This document shows, piece by piece, positions 1 to 8,773 of a stretch of DNA of 64,000 nucleotides. The notes under the pieces were generated by a model, which was not told the origin of the DNA, did no database searches, and was given only the letters and a program-made list of their open reading frames with translations. Source of the DNA: Streptomyces aureus (GTDB lineage: Bacteria; Actinomycetota; Actinomycetes; Streptomycetales; Streptomycetaceae); contig NZ_JNZD01000015.1 of assembly GCF_000725495.1 (NCBI RefSeq), forward strand, positions 1 to 64,000. Direction: 5' to 3'. How positions within the stretch are numbered: the stretch's first letter is position 1; every line of letters starts with the position of its first letter. A program made the translations under genes and the position numbers.

Positions 1-511
1 CGAGCTCGCCAAGAAGAAGAAGGAAGTCCAGAGCAAGCTGGGCTCCGCGCAGAAGCTCCTCAACTCGCTGACGGCGCAGGAGAAGGCGGCCCTGGCCACG
101 CAGGAGCAGGAGCGGGCCACTCGCGCCAGCGAGCGCGTCGACCTCGGCAACAGCAAGGGATCGGGTCGCGCCGGTGCCGCGTTCGCGGCCGCCCAGAGCG
201 TGATCGGGGCACCGTACGTGTACACCCACGCCGGTCCCAGCTCGTTCGACTGCTCGGGCCTCACATCCTGGGCCTACGCCCAGGCCGACGTGACCATACC
301 CCGGACCTCGGAGGCCCAGGCCAACGCCGGCACGCGCATCTACTCGCAGAGCGATCTGCAGATCGGTGACCTGGTCATCTTCTACGGCGACCAGCACCAC
401 GTCGGCCTCTACGCGGGCAACGGCCAGGTGCTGCACGCCCCGCACAGCGGCGCGGTCGTCCGCTACGAGTCGATCGCCAACATGCCCTACCAGTTCGGCG
501 TCCGGATCTGA
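1..511 (+). CDS. NlpC/P60 family peptidoglycan hydrolase, C-terminal part (5' end outside window)
   Basis: The frame is open from base 2 to the stop at 511, so the start lies upstream of the window. The first ~50 residues are Lys/Glu/Gln-rich and look like the end of a coiled coil, as in exported D,L-endopeptidases of the RipA type. The last ~105 residues are an NlpC/P60 domain with the nucleophile in DCSGL, a GDLVIF segment and HHVGLYAGNG carrying the catalytic histidine. Family knowledge: such enzymes cut the D-Glu-diaminopimelate bond of stem peptides outside the cell. The signal peptide cannot be seen. The catalytic domain appears intact. Confidence 0.9.
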   Translation, partial: ELAKKKKEVQSKLGSAQKLLNSLTAQEKAALATQEQERATRASERVDLGNSKGSGRAGAAFAAAQSVIGAPYVYTHAGPSSFDCSGLTSWAYAQADVTIPRTSEAQANAGTRIYSQSDLQIGDLVIFYGDQHHVGLYAGNGQVLHAPHSGAVVRYESIANMPYQFGVRI

Positions 512-885
512 TCCGTGCCTCGGGCCGGGGCAGCGGTGCGGTCGTGACGACGGCCACGCCTGCCGTCGCACACCATTGCCGCATCACTGGCGGGTCTCAA
601 CTACCTGGCTGTGCCTGGCCTCGAGCGTCTGGGAGCGGTCGCCGCCCGCGTCGTGGATGTCCCTCCCGTGCGGCGTGGAGCCCGTGACGGCAGGGTGAGT
701 TGGGGTTCAAGCGACGGATGTCCGACGGACTCCGCGTCCCAGGTCCCGACCCTGCATCAGTGCTGTGGCCGGGCCGGTGCTCTTCACGTCGTCATGCCCA
801 GCATGCCTCCCACAGCGAGGCGCCCGGCGCAGCCTTCCCGGCGATGCTGGGGCCGGGGCAGGCCGGAAGCCGGGGCCACTTCCAG
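512..885. other. intergenic stretch, no gene recognised
   Basis: About 370 bases between the hydrolase stop and a convergent small membrane protein gene. The short open frames on both strands are Arg/Ser/Pro-rich and look like GC-rich noise. No terminator with strong symmetry was recognised. Confidence 0.5.
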
Positions 886-1362
886 CTAGCCGCGCCCTAT
901 CGCAAGATCTGCTCGTGCCGCTGAGTGGAGAACGTTCAGGGCTGTGACCAGTGGGACATCTTGGAGGATGTCCTCCCCGTTGGCGGGATTGCGTGTGAGT
1001 CGGAGCAGATCCCAGGCTCGCTGATTGACGGCGTGGGCAGCGTTGGCGGCAGCTTCGTCGCTCAGCAGGATGAAGCTCTCAAAAAGGATCGATCGTTTGG
1101 CCTCGATCGCCTCCATCTCCGCCAGCGCACTGGTTGTGTCCTCGCCCCGGTCACGAGCCCGCAGTGCTTCCCTGGCGGCTCTCATGATCTCTTTGACGCA
1201 CGAGATGTACTCGATGTAGGTATCGAGCTTCCTCTCATCCCAACGGGTAGTCATCGTGCGTCGGAACTTTGCCCGCTCGGCTATCGCCGTTGCCAGGTAG
1301 GACGTCAGGGCGCCGATGAGGACGCCGACCAAGGTGACAATCTGGGTGGCCATGCCGATCAA
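886..1362 (-). CDS. hypothetical protein with one N-terminal membrane segment
   Basis: 158 residues, not recognised as a named family. Residues ~4-26 form one hydrophobic helix (ATQIVTLVGVLIGALTSYLA), followed by a long charged, probably helical cytoplasmic part with many Glu, Arg and Ala residues (KEIMRAAREALRARDRG). This is the layout of small membrane-anchored coiled-coil proteins common in Streptomyces. The amino-acid composition is balanced, unlike the shadow frames opposite it, which supports real coding. Function unknown. Confidence 0.65.
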   Translation of the reverse strand: MIGMATQIVTLVGVLIGALTSYLATAIAERAKFRRTMTTRWDERKLDTYIEYISCVKEIMRAAREALRARDRGEDTTSALAEMEAIEAKRSILFESFILLSDEAAANAAHAVNQRAWDLLRLTRNPANGEDILQDVPLVTALNVLHSAARADLAIGRG

Positions 1363-1421
1363 GCTACTGGTCGCCGAAGCCGTGTGAGGCCGTTCCCGCC
1401 GGGATCTCCTGTGTACCTCAG

Positions 1422-2282
1422 CTACTCACCAGGAGTCTCCCACTGCCCCCTGGCCACCCCGTCCACGTCCGGTACGACGGCGCACCAGTCGCCCAGCGCC
1501 GCGTCGGCCAGCATGAGGGTGAAACCGTCGTCCGTGACCTCGGCGAGTGTGTCGGCCCCGCCGGGATAGGTGCGGTGGGTCAGTTCGCCGTGCGGCAGCG
1601 GGGCCACGAAGGCGGTGAAGCCGTCGTGCAGCAGTTCCGCTCGGGGCTTCAGTTCCGGCTCGGCGGCCACGCACACCAGCGAGCGCGGCCGCAGGAGTCG
1701 GGCCACTTCGGCTGTGCTCTCCGGCGTCACCCGGAACCATCTGCACCCGTGAGTGCCGTACGCCCAGCGCTCGCAGACCAGGGTCAGGTGCTCGGACGCC
1801 TCCGCCACCCTCGCCCAGAATCCCGCGTCCGCGACGGCGTCGACGGGGTCCGAGACCTCTAGGAGTTCAGGAGCCGCGTCTTGCCACCGGAACGTCACGC
1901 TCTCACCGTGGAATCCCGCCAGATCGGCGGCCACCGCTGGTGTGGTGAACAGGTGTAGCGCTCCGTCCCATCCCGACTCGATCTGCAATCTCCCGGGTGC
2001 GGTGAGCTGGCAGTACGGCCCGCGCCCGGCTGCCATTCCCACTGCGAGATCCATCGCTTGCGGCGGCCGGACCTCCGCACCGTTGCGCAGGCCGCGGTGC
2101 TCTGCGGGGAGGGGCTCGCTCACCAGCAGCCCGCCCACCTCCAGGACGTCTGCTCCGCTCTTCTCGATCGCGGCTGTGAGCACCTCGCGAAGGTCTGCCG
2201 CGTACGCGCTCCAGTCGACGGCTTCCGCCAACTGCTCACACACGCGCTCGCTGCGGGGGCTGATGATCAGCTCTTTGCTCAT
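1422..2282 (-). CDS. hypothetical protein, 286 aa
   Basis: The open frame extends upstream to 2405, but the extra residues are Arg-rich and atypical. I prefer the ATG at 2282 (MSKELIISPRSERVCEQLAE), where normal protein composition begins. It is acidic and soluble, with no signal peptide or membrane segment. No catalytic motif was recognised. The N-terminal third looks helical; the rest has alternating hydrophobic strands with several conserved-looking Trp residues. No function can be assigned. Neighbours are also uncharacterised and give no clue. Confidence 0.65.
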   Translation of the reverse strand: MSKELIISPRSERVCEQLAEAVDWSAYAADLREVLTAAIEKSGADVLEVGGLLVSEPLPAEHRGLRNGAEVRPPQAMDLAVGMAAGRGPYCQLTAPGRLQIESGWDGALHLFTTPAVAADLAGFHGESVTFRWQDAAPELLEVSDPVDAVADAGFWARVAEASEHLTLVCERWAYGTHGCRWFRVTPESTAEVARLLRPRSLVCVAAEPELKPRAELLHDGFTAFVAPLPHGELTHRTYPGGADTLAEVTDDGFTLMLADAALGDWCAVVPDVDGVARGQWETPGE

Positions 2283-2481
2283 TTCGCCAGCCACTTGAGT
2301 CCTCGCAGCTCTTCGTTCGGCCCGATATGTCATCGTACGTTTCGTCTGCGGCCGGGCCCCCCCGACGACGGCCCGGCAGCGAAGACGAGGTCCATAGAAC
2401 GCCACCTGTACGCAGCCAAGTGCACGTTCTCCAGCTGTGACGGTGAGGTCCGAGGCTTCGAACGAGGCTGTTCGCCTGTGT

Positions 2482-2886
2482 TCATGGATTGCTGGTCGTG
2501 AGAGCGGCTATCGGCTTCGTCCCGGCCGGCCCGATGGCGGCGAACCCGGGTGCCCGTCCGCCGGGTTGGATGAGCAGGACAGCCTCGCCGTCTTCCGGAT
2601 CCGTCCCGCCGGTCTCGTAGTCGCCGTAAGACAGGAAGAGATACGCCAAGCGCCGCTCCTCACCCGGTTCCCTCGGTATGGGGAACTGTCCGATGAAGTC
2701 CAGCGGCTCTGCGGAACCGGGGTGCACCGGCCAGCAGGGCTCATCCAGCCATACAGGCTCACCGCCCAGTTTGCCGATGGGTTCGACGGCGGGCTCCTCG
2801 ACAGGGCGGAACGTCATCTCCAACCGGGGAAGGTACGCGGCGTCGTACGGGCCTGCGACCCCCTCGACCGGGCGTGGTAGCAGCAT
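2482..2886 (-). CDS. DUF1963-like protein, short and probably truncated
   Basis: 134 residues from the ATG at 2886; upstream sequence in the same frame is Arg/Pro-rich and unlikely to be coding. The core (KLGGEPVWLDEP, DFIGQFPIP, RRLAYLFLSYGDYE) resembles the YwqG/DUF1963 fold, in which a strand-rich domain repeats G-G-x-P-x-W and F-x-x-Q motifs. Family members usually exceed 200 residues, and this frame ends soon after an AAIGPAGTKP segment. A C-terminal truncation by frameshift or decay is therefore likely. The biochemical role of the family is unknown. Confidence 0.55.
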   Translation of the reverse strand: MLLPRPVEGVAGPYDAAYLPRLEMTFRPVEEPAVEPIGKLGGEPVWLDEPCWPVHPGSAEPLDFIGQFPIPREPGEERRLAYLFLSYGDYETGGTDPEDGEAVLLIQPGGRAPGFAAIGPAGTKPIAALTTSNP

Positions 2887-3323
2887 GCCCGGACTGTAGT
2901 CGGACGGCGGGCGCTGCCATGCGAGGCGGGAACTCCGCCGTGGCCGCACCGCACAGTGATGCCTACGGTCACAGCAGTTCCTCCGGCGGGGGATCGGCCG
3001 GCAACGGCATGGAGGGGACACCGTTCCCGGCCGCGGGCACATCCTGGCGAGCGTCGGAGGCTCCCGTCCCGTCCGCCGTCGCCCCAGGCAGAGCCGAGGA
3101 GTCGCGGTCCAGGTCGTTCGTGCAGTGGCGCGCTCCACCTGGACGCCAGTAACCACGCTCGCTCCAGGGTGTGTGGGTCGGCGGCCGACGGGATGGGATC
3201 GGGGGGTGTGGTGGGTTGGGTACAGGTGGAAGCGCGCACCGCTGCTCCATCTCGAAGCCGACGTCCATCGCGGGGGTCTCGGCGGCTACGATCTCGCCCA
3301 CACCAAGGGGGAGGAAGATCATC

Positions 3324-3536
3324 GTGGCTATGGGACTCGCAGGGCTGCCCGGCAGAGAGTGGATGATCAAAGACGCCAAGGGCAGGAAGTACAGCTACGA
3401 CTCGCAAGAGGAAGCGTTCGGAGAACTCCACGAGTACGGGGAAGGTGCCACCGTGTGGACCCGCGAGGTCCATCGCGTTCTGTTCATGACCAAGTCGATC
3501 GACGGCTGGAAGCAGGTCCCCAACCCCCAGGGCTAG
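3324..3536 (+). CDS. small hypothetical protein, 70 aa
   Basis: A purine-rich ribosome-binding site (GGGGAGGAAG, 3307-3316) sits 7 bases before a GTG at 3324; an ATG two codons later (3330) is an alternative. The product is soluble and polar with the pattern of a small domain: GREWMIKDAKGRKYSYDSQEEA, then strands ending WKQVPNPQG. The normal composition and good Shine-Dalgarno support a real gene. No family recognised. Confidence 0.5.
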   Translation: MAMGLAGLPGREWMIKDAKGRKYSYDSQEEAFGELHEYGEGATVWTREVHRVLFMTKSIDGWKQVPNPQG

Positions 3537-3648
3537 GGCCAGTTGTGAAAGTCCCCGTCGCGTGGGGTCCGGCGTCCGTCAGGGGTGTCGTTGTCAGTGG
3601 TGCTGTGCATGATCGGTGCGTCAGCTCTTCGCGGAGGTAGGAAGTGCC

Positions 3649-3976
3649 ATGCCGATCACAAACCAGCAGGTAGCGGGACACGCGTTCCTGCGGCCGATGT
3701 ACGACGACTCGTACTTCCCTGATCACGTAGTCGGTCAGGGAAAGGTGATCCTGCTGCGGCTGTGTGAACGCGTCGAGGCCGAGCGGCCGGCAGATCTGGA
3801 GAGCTTGTACGCATTTACTCAGGCTGCGACGGCTGGACAGGGAGTTCATGGCGGGCGGGAACGGGATCGAGACGGTGGCACGGGAGTGGATCTGCGACGA
3901 CTTCCGCTTCGTCGCGTCGGCATACGGGTTCACGGACGCGGATGCGGAGGAGCTGACCGCTGGCCGGGACTGGTGA
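3649..3976 (+). pseudogene. DUF5713 family protein, frameshifted
   Basis: The ATG at 3649 follows a GGAGGTAGGAAG site and opens with MPITNQQVAGHAFLRPMYDD, the characteristic start of DUF5713 proteins. The match continues in this frame to about LESLYAFTQAAT (3834). It then carries on in another frame from about REFMAGGNGIETVAREW to GFTDADAEELTAGRDW, stop 3976. The two halves join into one ~110-residue family member if one small indel between about 3825 and 3845 is repaired. Either the gene is recently inactivated or there is a sequencing error. The family function is not known. Confidence 0.75.
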
Positions 3977-4249
3977 ACGAGGACGGGAGCCCGCCACGCC
4001 CGGGGTCCTGTCCACCAGCCTCGCGCCGCTGCCCTCTCCGGTCCGAGTCGCCGTCGTGCACTGCCTGGTCGTAGAGGTACTGGAACGGCTGGAGGCAGGC
4101 GCACACCTCTACGCCGAGCTCCGTTTGCGCCGCCTCCGCCCGTGCCCTCGCCGTCGCATGGATGATGGCCGGGTCACGTTCGTGAAGATCGTGACTCGGT
4201 CGTCCGGCAGGGCCACGGATCTGTGCTCCTGCCCAACGACGGGGAGCTG

Positions 4250-4675
4250 TTACGTGTTCGGGTTGTCGACATAGGCACCCTTGAAGCAGGTGTCGGTGCC
4301 TGCGTCGTCGACACAGGCGATCACGCGGACTCCGTTGATGTTGTTCGAGGCTTCCCAATAACGCCCGTTACGGGTGATGGTGCTGTTGTATCCCTGGTCG
4401 TCTCGCAATGTCGCGATGTCGAGCCCGTCCGGGTTGTAGCTGTCGTACACCCGGAGGAAGGTGTAGACCGCGTGGCTGTCGCCCTTTGTGTCGGACACGG
4501 TCTGGCTGATGTTGTTGATGGTGCAGCAGCCGCTCCACGACCAGGAAGCGCTGGCTGACACCCCGGTGCCCGATGCGGAACCCGAGGCGGCGAATGCCAT
4601 TGAGTTCGAACCGAGAACCAGAGCGGCAGCACTGCCGATGACGCCCACGATGTACGAGATCCGCTTTGCACGCAT
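4250..4675 (-). CDS. small secreted protein
   Basis: 141 residues from the ATG at 4675, with GAGAGGAAA upstream. A clear Sec signal peptide covers residues 1-30: MRAKR, a hydrophobic core (ISYIVGVIGSAAALVLG) and a likely cleavage at AFAA. The mature part is Ser/Trp/Asn-rich with Cys pairs (SWSGCCTINN, IACVDDAGTDTC) that could form disulfides outside the cell. It is strand-rich in appearance. The family is not recognised. A frame that extends upstream to 4762 would place the signal peptide internally, so the shorter start is preferred. Confidence 0.7.
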   Translation of the reverse strand: MRAKRISYIVGVIGSAAALVLGSNSMAFAASGSASGTGVSASASWSWSGCCTINNISQTVSDTKGDSHAVYTFLRVYDSYNPDGLDIATLRDDQGYNSTITRNGRYWEASNNINGVRVIACVDDAGTDTCFKGAYVDNPNT

Positions 4676-5010
4676 GTGTGTTGTTTTTCCTCTCGCGGGA
4701 AGTTGCACAGAGCATGGCTGGCGGAAGTTGAACCGTTCAAGCTTGAATCCGGTCTTGGGCAAGGCCGAAACAAGCGTTCCTGAAAGTGTTGGCGATCGAG
4801 TACGCAGAGGGGCTGTGACTCCAGATCCAGCGCCACCCCGATCTCGTCGACGGCCTTCTCACCGAAACCGGCCTGGCCATCAACCCCGGCTCCCGAAGTT
4901 GATCCGGCAAGGTCGGTAAGCGGCGGGGGAGCCGCTCCCCACGGTTGCGCGGCCCTGCTGAGAGCGTTTGTTCCGGCAGGTCGCAACACCGGGTGCGGCA
5001 CTAACCTGCG
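4676..5010. other. intergenic stretch between divergent genes
   Basis: Holds the promoters of the secreted protein gene and the YdeI-like gene. A short plus-strand stretch near 4810-4900 (HPDLVDGLLTETGLAINPGS in one frame) reads like protein but has no start or extension. It may be a remnant. Nothing else recognised. Confidence 0.35.
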
Positions 5011-5625
5011 GTGGTGACCGGAACCGAGCTGGATGAGTTGATCGTTGCTGACAGTGCGGCGCTGCGCGCGTGGCTGCTGGACAACCACACCGTCTCTCCT
5101 GGCGTGTGGCTCGCCCTGACCAGGAAGGGCGGCTCCGTCACCACGCTGACCTGGCAGCAAGCGGTCGACCAGGCGCTGTGCTTCGGCTGGATCGACGGGC
5201 AGGCCCGCAAGCGCGACGAGGGGAGTTCCTGGAGGCGGTTCACCCCGCGTCGGCCCCGCAGCGTCTGGTCCCAGCGCAACGTCGCCAATGTGGCCCGGTT
5301 GGAGGCGGCCGGCCTGATGCGCGCCGCCGGACGCGCCGCGGTGGACGCCGCGAAGGCCGACGGGCGGTGGACGGCCGCCTATGCGCCGTCATCGGAAGCG
5401 GAGGTGCCGGCCGACCTGCGAGCCGCGATCGCCGCCGACCCAGCGGCGCAGGCGATGTTCGAGGTGCTCACCAAGACCAACCTCTTCGCCCTCATCCACC
5501 GGGTCAATGCCGTCAAGCGGGCCGAGACGCGCACCCGGAAGATCGCCGAGTGCGTGGCGATGCTGGCCCGGCACGAGACGGTCCACCCGCAGCGAGCCAA
5601 GCCGGCAATTCCGCCGACGTCGTGA
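5011..5625 (+). CDS. YdeI/OmpD-associated family protein
   Basis: 204 residues starting at tandem GTG codons (5011 or 5014). The N-terminal domain has LRAWLLDNHTVSPGVWLALTRKG and a strongly conserved QALCFGWIDGQARKRDEG followed by RRFTPRRPRSVWSQRN. These are hallmarks of the YdeI-type family (DUF1801-related and Omdp domains). The C-terminal half is Ala-rich helix ending in a repeated AETRTRKIAECVAMLARHE segment typical of the family's C-terminal helical domain. A cytoplasmic location is expected since there is no signal peptide. The biochemical role is not established; members are often linked to stress tolerance. Confidence 0.85.
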   Translation: MVTGTELDELIVADSAALRAWLLDNHTVSPGVWLALTRKGGSVTTLTWQQAVDQALCFGWIDGQARKRDEGSSWRRFTPRRPRSVWSQRNVANVARLEAAGLMRAAGRAAVDAAKADGRWTAAYAPSSEAEVPADLRAAIAADPAAQAMFEVLTKTNLFALIHRVNAVKRAETRTRKIAECVAMLARHETVHPQRAKPAIPPTS

Positions 5626-5672
5626 CCGGGCGCCGGCCGGAACGGACAAACCCACGCGGGTAGAGGTCGTAT

Positions 5673-6164
5673 TCACCTGATCCGCATCGCCACAGGTGTC
5701 ACAGGATCGCACTCACGCCTCTTGCGTATAGGGGTCGACTGCGGCGCGACGAGGAGAACAGTCGACGGGCTCGCGTCGTGGTGGCCCCCCGCTTCAGTGC
5801 GAGTCTCGTCACCGGACCCCGCGTGGAGGGTCCAGCGTTTGATCTCGCCGGCGCTGGACGGGGAGCTGCCCCAGCTTCCCCGCCCGGACGGCTGCGGCGC
5901 GCGGAACGTTCGTCCCGACTCGACGGCTTCCTTGTTCCGGGCGAATTCCCGTTCAGCGGCGGCAGTGTTCCACTGCGGGGGCGCGGACTGCTGCTTTCCG
6001 GCGCCGGCGTGCTGAGCCTGCTTCAGGTAGGAGGCGTGACAGGTCTTGCCCGTCTTCGCCACCGCTGTGCCCGTCGGGAAAGTTGCCGGTGGCAGGGAAG
6101 AGGACCACCCTCTACCGACGGGCACGGGCGTCGGAACTACACGTGACCGTCTCCGAGTTTCCAC
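5673..6164 (-). CDS. low-confidence ORF, possibly remnant of a secreted protein
   Basis: The frame overlaps the end of the upstream lipoprotein gene by 28 bases if the first ATG is used, so the true start is unclear. An internal segment (TGTAVAKTGKTCHASYLKQ) resembles the opening of an RlpA-like double-psi beta-barrel domain, which usually follows with TASGE and TAAHRTLPFGT. Those later motifs are missing. The rest is Gly/Ser/Arg-rich. It may be a decayed RlpA-like gene or simply noise. Confidence 0.25.
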   Translation of the reverse strand: METRRRSRVVPTPVPVGRGWSSSLPPATFPTGTAVAKTGKTCHASYLKQAQHAGAGKQQSAPPQWNTAAAEREFARNKEAVESGRTFRAPQPSGRGSWGSSPSSAGEIKRWTLHAGSGDETRTEAGGHHDASPSTVLLVAPQSTPIRKRRECDPVTPVAMRIR

Positions 6165-7588
6165 TCACGGTTCAACGCGCCCAGCGGAATGGCGTGTTGG
6201 AACACGGGCGTGCCGAAGACGGACAGTTGCATCCGCAGGGTGCCGGTCAGATCGACACCGCCGTAGAGAGCCCAGGCGCCCGTGGCGGTGGCCTCCGTCT
6301 TCACCGCGGATCCCGTCGTGGTCGTGGTGCCGGCCGAGCCCGTGGCCTCGCCCCGCAGGTAGGGGGCCAGGTCGGCGGTGACGCCGACAGCGCCGTAGAG
6401 GCCGACACTGGCCTCCGCGCCGAGGGCCGCCTTCACCCGTCCGGCCGCACTGACGGAGGTTCGCACCGGACTGCTCGTCATGTGCGACTCGTCGACCGGC
6501 GTCCACCCCCGGGCGGGACCGAAGGCACCTCCGGCCTTGAAGTCACCCTTGAGGTGCTGTTCCACGTCGAGCGTGACGACTCCGTCGGCGCCGATCTGGA
6601 AGTAGCAGGTCAGATCGAGGTTCACTACGACGGGGATCGGGCCGACCTGGAGGACGGGGTCGGCGTGCAGCTTCGCGAACGGCACCCGCCGGGGCTGCGC
6701 GGAGGCGGCGGCGCGCCCCCTCACCGCCCACTGTGCGTCCCAGTCGCCGGAGACACCGAGGAAGGCGGTGCCGGGCCCCGAGTCGCCCGCGCCACCGCCG
6801 TAGGAGAAGTCGACATCCGGCGCGACCTGTACGAATCCGGAGACGGACGCCGACGCCGAGGCAGGCGCCCCGGGAGCCGTGGCGACCTTGGCGCCGACGT
6901 CGATGCGCAGGCTGCCGAGCGGAACCTTCGCCCCCTCGGGGCCGACGTGGACGTCTCCGGCCTTCGCCCACGAGACCTGCACGTCCGGCAGCAGTTTCTC
7001 GATGTCGAAGGAGGCCGGGTCGACGGGGACGGAGCCCTTGGCGTCGTCGCCACCGAGCAGCGTGTCCAGGGTCGTCGGCGCGGTCTGCACCTCGGTACCC
7101 TCACGGCTCTCGCCGATCACGTCGGTCACCCGGGCGAGGAGGCCGTCGGGGGCGCCGGGCGCCGGGGCACTGGCGATGACGTCGCCGACGGCCGTGCCGT
7201 GCGGCTCGGCCGAGGCCCCGGCGGACGGGGACGGGGGTTGCGTCTCCTGTCCGTCCGAACCGCCGTGGCCCACAGGGGATATGACGGCTCTTCTGGTTTT
7301 GCTGTCGTACGACGTCACCTTGAGGGCGGCCCGGTGTGCCCGGCCGCCCGGCTCACCCGGACGAGCGACGGCGGTCGAGGTGGCCGCCGCCTCGGGGGCC
7401 GCGGCGACGGCGAGCGGCCGCCCGGCGTCCTGGACGGCGGAGGCCGAGGCCGAGGCCGCCGCGGGACGTGCTCGGTCGGCACGGGAGGACGGCTCCGAGG
7501 GACTGGCGGAGCAGCCGGCGGCGAGGAAGAGGGCGGATGCGGCGAGCGCGGGCACGACGGCCCGCGAGGCCCGCTTGCGGATACGCAA
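6137..7588 (-). CDS. secreted lipoprotein, 483 aa, unknown function
   Basis: A TTG start at 7588 has AAGGA seven bases upstream. The signal sequence is MRIRKRASRAVVPALAASALF with lipobox LAAGC, so the mature protein should be diacylglyceryl-anchored outside the membrane. A Ser/Ala/Glu-rich linker follows, then a long region with regular Val/Thr/Gly strands and few helices (KVPLGSLRIDVGAKVATAPG, SFYGGGAGDSG-like stretches, VVVNLDLTCYFQIGADG). This suggests a beta-sandwich or beta-propeller-like surface protein. No enzyme motif seen. The antisense 521-residue frame is judged a shadow because it lacks such structure. Confidence 0.75.
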   Translation of the reverse strand: MRIRKRASRAVVPALAASALFLAAGCSASPSEPSSRADRARPAAASASASAVQDAGRPLAVAAAPEAAATSTAVARPGEPGGRAHRAALKVTSYDSKTRRAVISPVGHGGSDGQETQPPSPSAGASAEPHGTAVGDVIASAPAPGAPDGLLARVTDVIGESREGTEVQTAPTTLDTLLGGDDAKGSVPVDPASFDIEKLLPDVQVSWAKAGDVHVGPEGAKVPLGSLRIDVGAKVATAPGAPASASASVSGFVQVAPDVDFSYGGGAGDSGPGTAFLGVSGDWDAQWAVRGRAAASAQPRRVPFAKLHADPVLQVGPIPVVVNLDLTCYFQIGADGVVTLDVEQHLKGDFKAGGAFGPARGWTPVDESHMTSSPVRTSVSAAGRVKAALGAEASVGLYGAVGVTADLAPYLRGEATGSAGTTTTTGSAVKTEATATGAWALYGGVDLTGTLRMQLSVFGTPVFQHAIPLGALNREWKLGDGHV

Positions 7589-7783
7589 GTTCAGTCCTTG
7601 AGGGGGGTGGGGGGTGACACGGGATTACCGACGGGTAACCAGAGGTGAGGGTGTCATGAACCCGTGAAGCCCCGCCCCGCGTTTCGGCACCCGCCGGGGT
7701 GATGTGTGCCACGCCCGCCCGGAACGCCCCGAAGAGTCGTCGACCGCTCAACCAACCTGCCTGCAAACAGACATGACGTGGCA

Positions 7784-8431
7784 TCAGTGGACGCGGATAG
7801 GGCGAACAGACCGGCCCCGGGCCGTGCTGCCTTGTCGTCCCCAGCGGCCAGCCACCCGGCCGGTTCGTGGATTGGTGACCGCCTGGATGCAGTAGTCGTC
7901 ATGGCGGTGCAACCGGAGACCCGCTTCGGCGCTGTTCAGCACCGCGGTCCGCCACTCATGGCGCAGCGTCACACGCACTCCGTCCGCCCATCCCGTGCGG
8001 ATGCCGGACAGCGGATCGCCATGCCACAAGGAGAGCGCCTCGTCGTACAGGCGTAGCGCTTGTACATCCTCATCCCGGGAGACGGCTTCCCGGGCCTGCC
8101 GGACGAGAGCACGGAAGCGACAGGCGTCGACGCTCGCCGCGTCGATCACCAGGACGTAGCCTCCTCGCCGCCGGATCACCTCACCCGCCTCCTCACCGGT
8201 GCCTGGCATGCGGAGGGCTTTTCGCAGTCGGGTCACCGATGTGTAGAGCGCGTTGAGGGGGTAGGTCGGCGGCGCATCCTGCCAGACGCGCTCGATGACG
8301 TCCTCGTCGGACACGAAGGTGTTGGGCGACGACGCCAGCGCGGCCAGCAAGGCTCCGACCGTGGGAGAGACCGGGACCAGGTTCCCCTGGTCGGTGCGCA
8401 GCTCGATACAGCCGAGGAGTTGAACGTTCAC
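7784..8431 (-). CDS. SARP-type transcriptional regulator, C-terminally truncated
   Basis: The GTG at 8431 follows GGGGGA and begins VNVQLLGCIELRTDQGN. Residues ~1-95 are an OmpR-like winged helix (LAALASSPNTFVSDEDVIERVW, YTSVTRLRKAL, RGGYVL). A bacterial transcriptional activation domain (BTAD) begins at ~100 (DACRFRALVRQAREAV, ALSLWHGDPLSG). The BTAD normally runs ~150 residues through TPR-like helices. Here it breaks off after EWRTAVLNSAEAGLRLHRHDD and ends in Arg/Gly-rich sequence at residue 215. The regulator is therefore probably non-functional or only a DNA-binding stub. SARPs activate antibiotic clusters, but none is visible nearby. Confidence 0.7.
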   Translation of the reverse strand: MNVQLLGCIELRTDQGNLVPVSPTVGALLAALASSPNTFVSDEDVIERVWQDAPPTYPLNALYTSVTRLRKALRMPGTGEEAGEVIRRRGGYVLVIDAASVDACRFRALVRQAREAVSRDEDVQALRLYDEALSLWHGDPLSGIRTGWADGVRVTLRHEWRTAVLNSAEAGLRLHRHDDYCIQAVTNPRTGRVAGRWGRQGSTARGRSVRPIRVH

Positions 8432-8773
8432 GCAGATCCCCCGATGGTGTGTGCCGGTCATGTGCCCACTGTGCGGGAGCGGCGCTCGGATGCTGCATGG
8501 ATCGTGCATGGCTGTCGGTGTGGACGTGCGGGCCTGGCCGGCCGGCGACGGGATCCAGCAGAACGGCGAGTATTTGTCCCGAATCTGTGAGATTCCCAGT
8601 AGCCGGACGACTTCCGAGCCCCACTTCCTGTCGTTCTCGGCACGCGCGCCCTGGCCTGGGCCGTGTGGGGCGTCCCCATCGACGCTCCAGGCTGGTACGA
8701 CGCGCCCTTCGGCGTGCAGCTGATCTTGGGCGTCGCGCCGGTCACCTGCGCCCACAGGCGCCGCCGGGGGACC
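8432..8773. other. intergenic stretch, possible gene remnant
   Basis: About 340 bases. On the plus strand near 8631-8779 one frame reads like the end of a membrane protein (ALAWAVWGVPIDAPGWYDAP, then FGVQLILGVAPVTCAHRRRR), but no start or upstream extension is found. It could be a leftover from an older gene. Confidence 0.3.

Noticed and set aside
6083..7648. Long plus-strand open frame (521 aa) opposite the lipoprotein gene
   Set aside because: Gly/Arg-rich with no domain pattern; the minus strand has a lipobox and normal composition.
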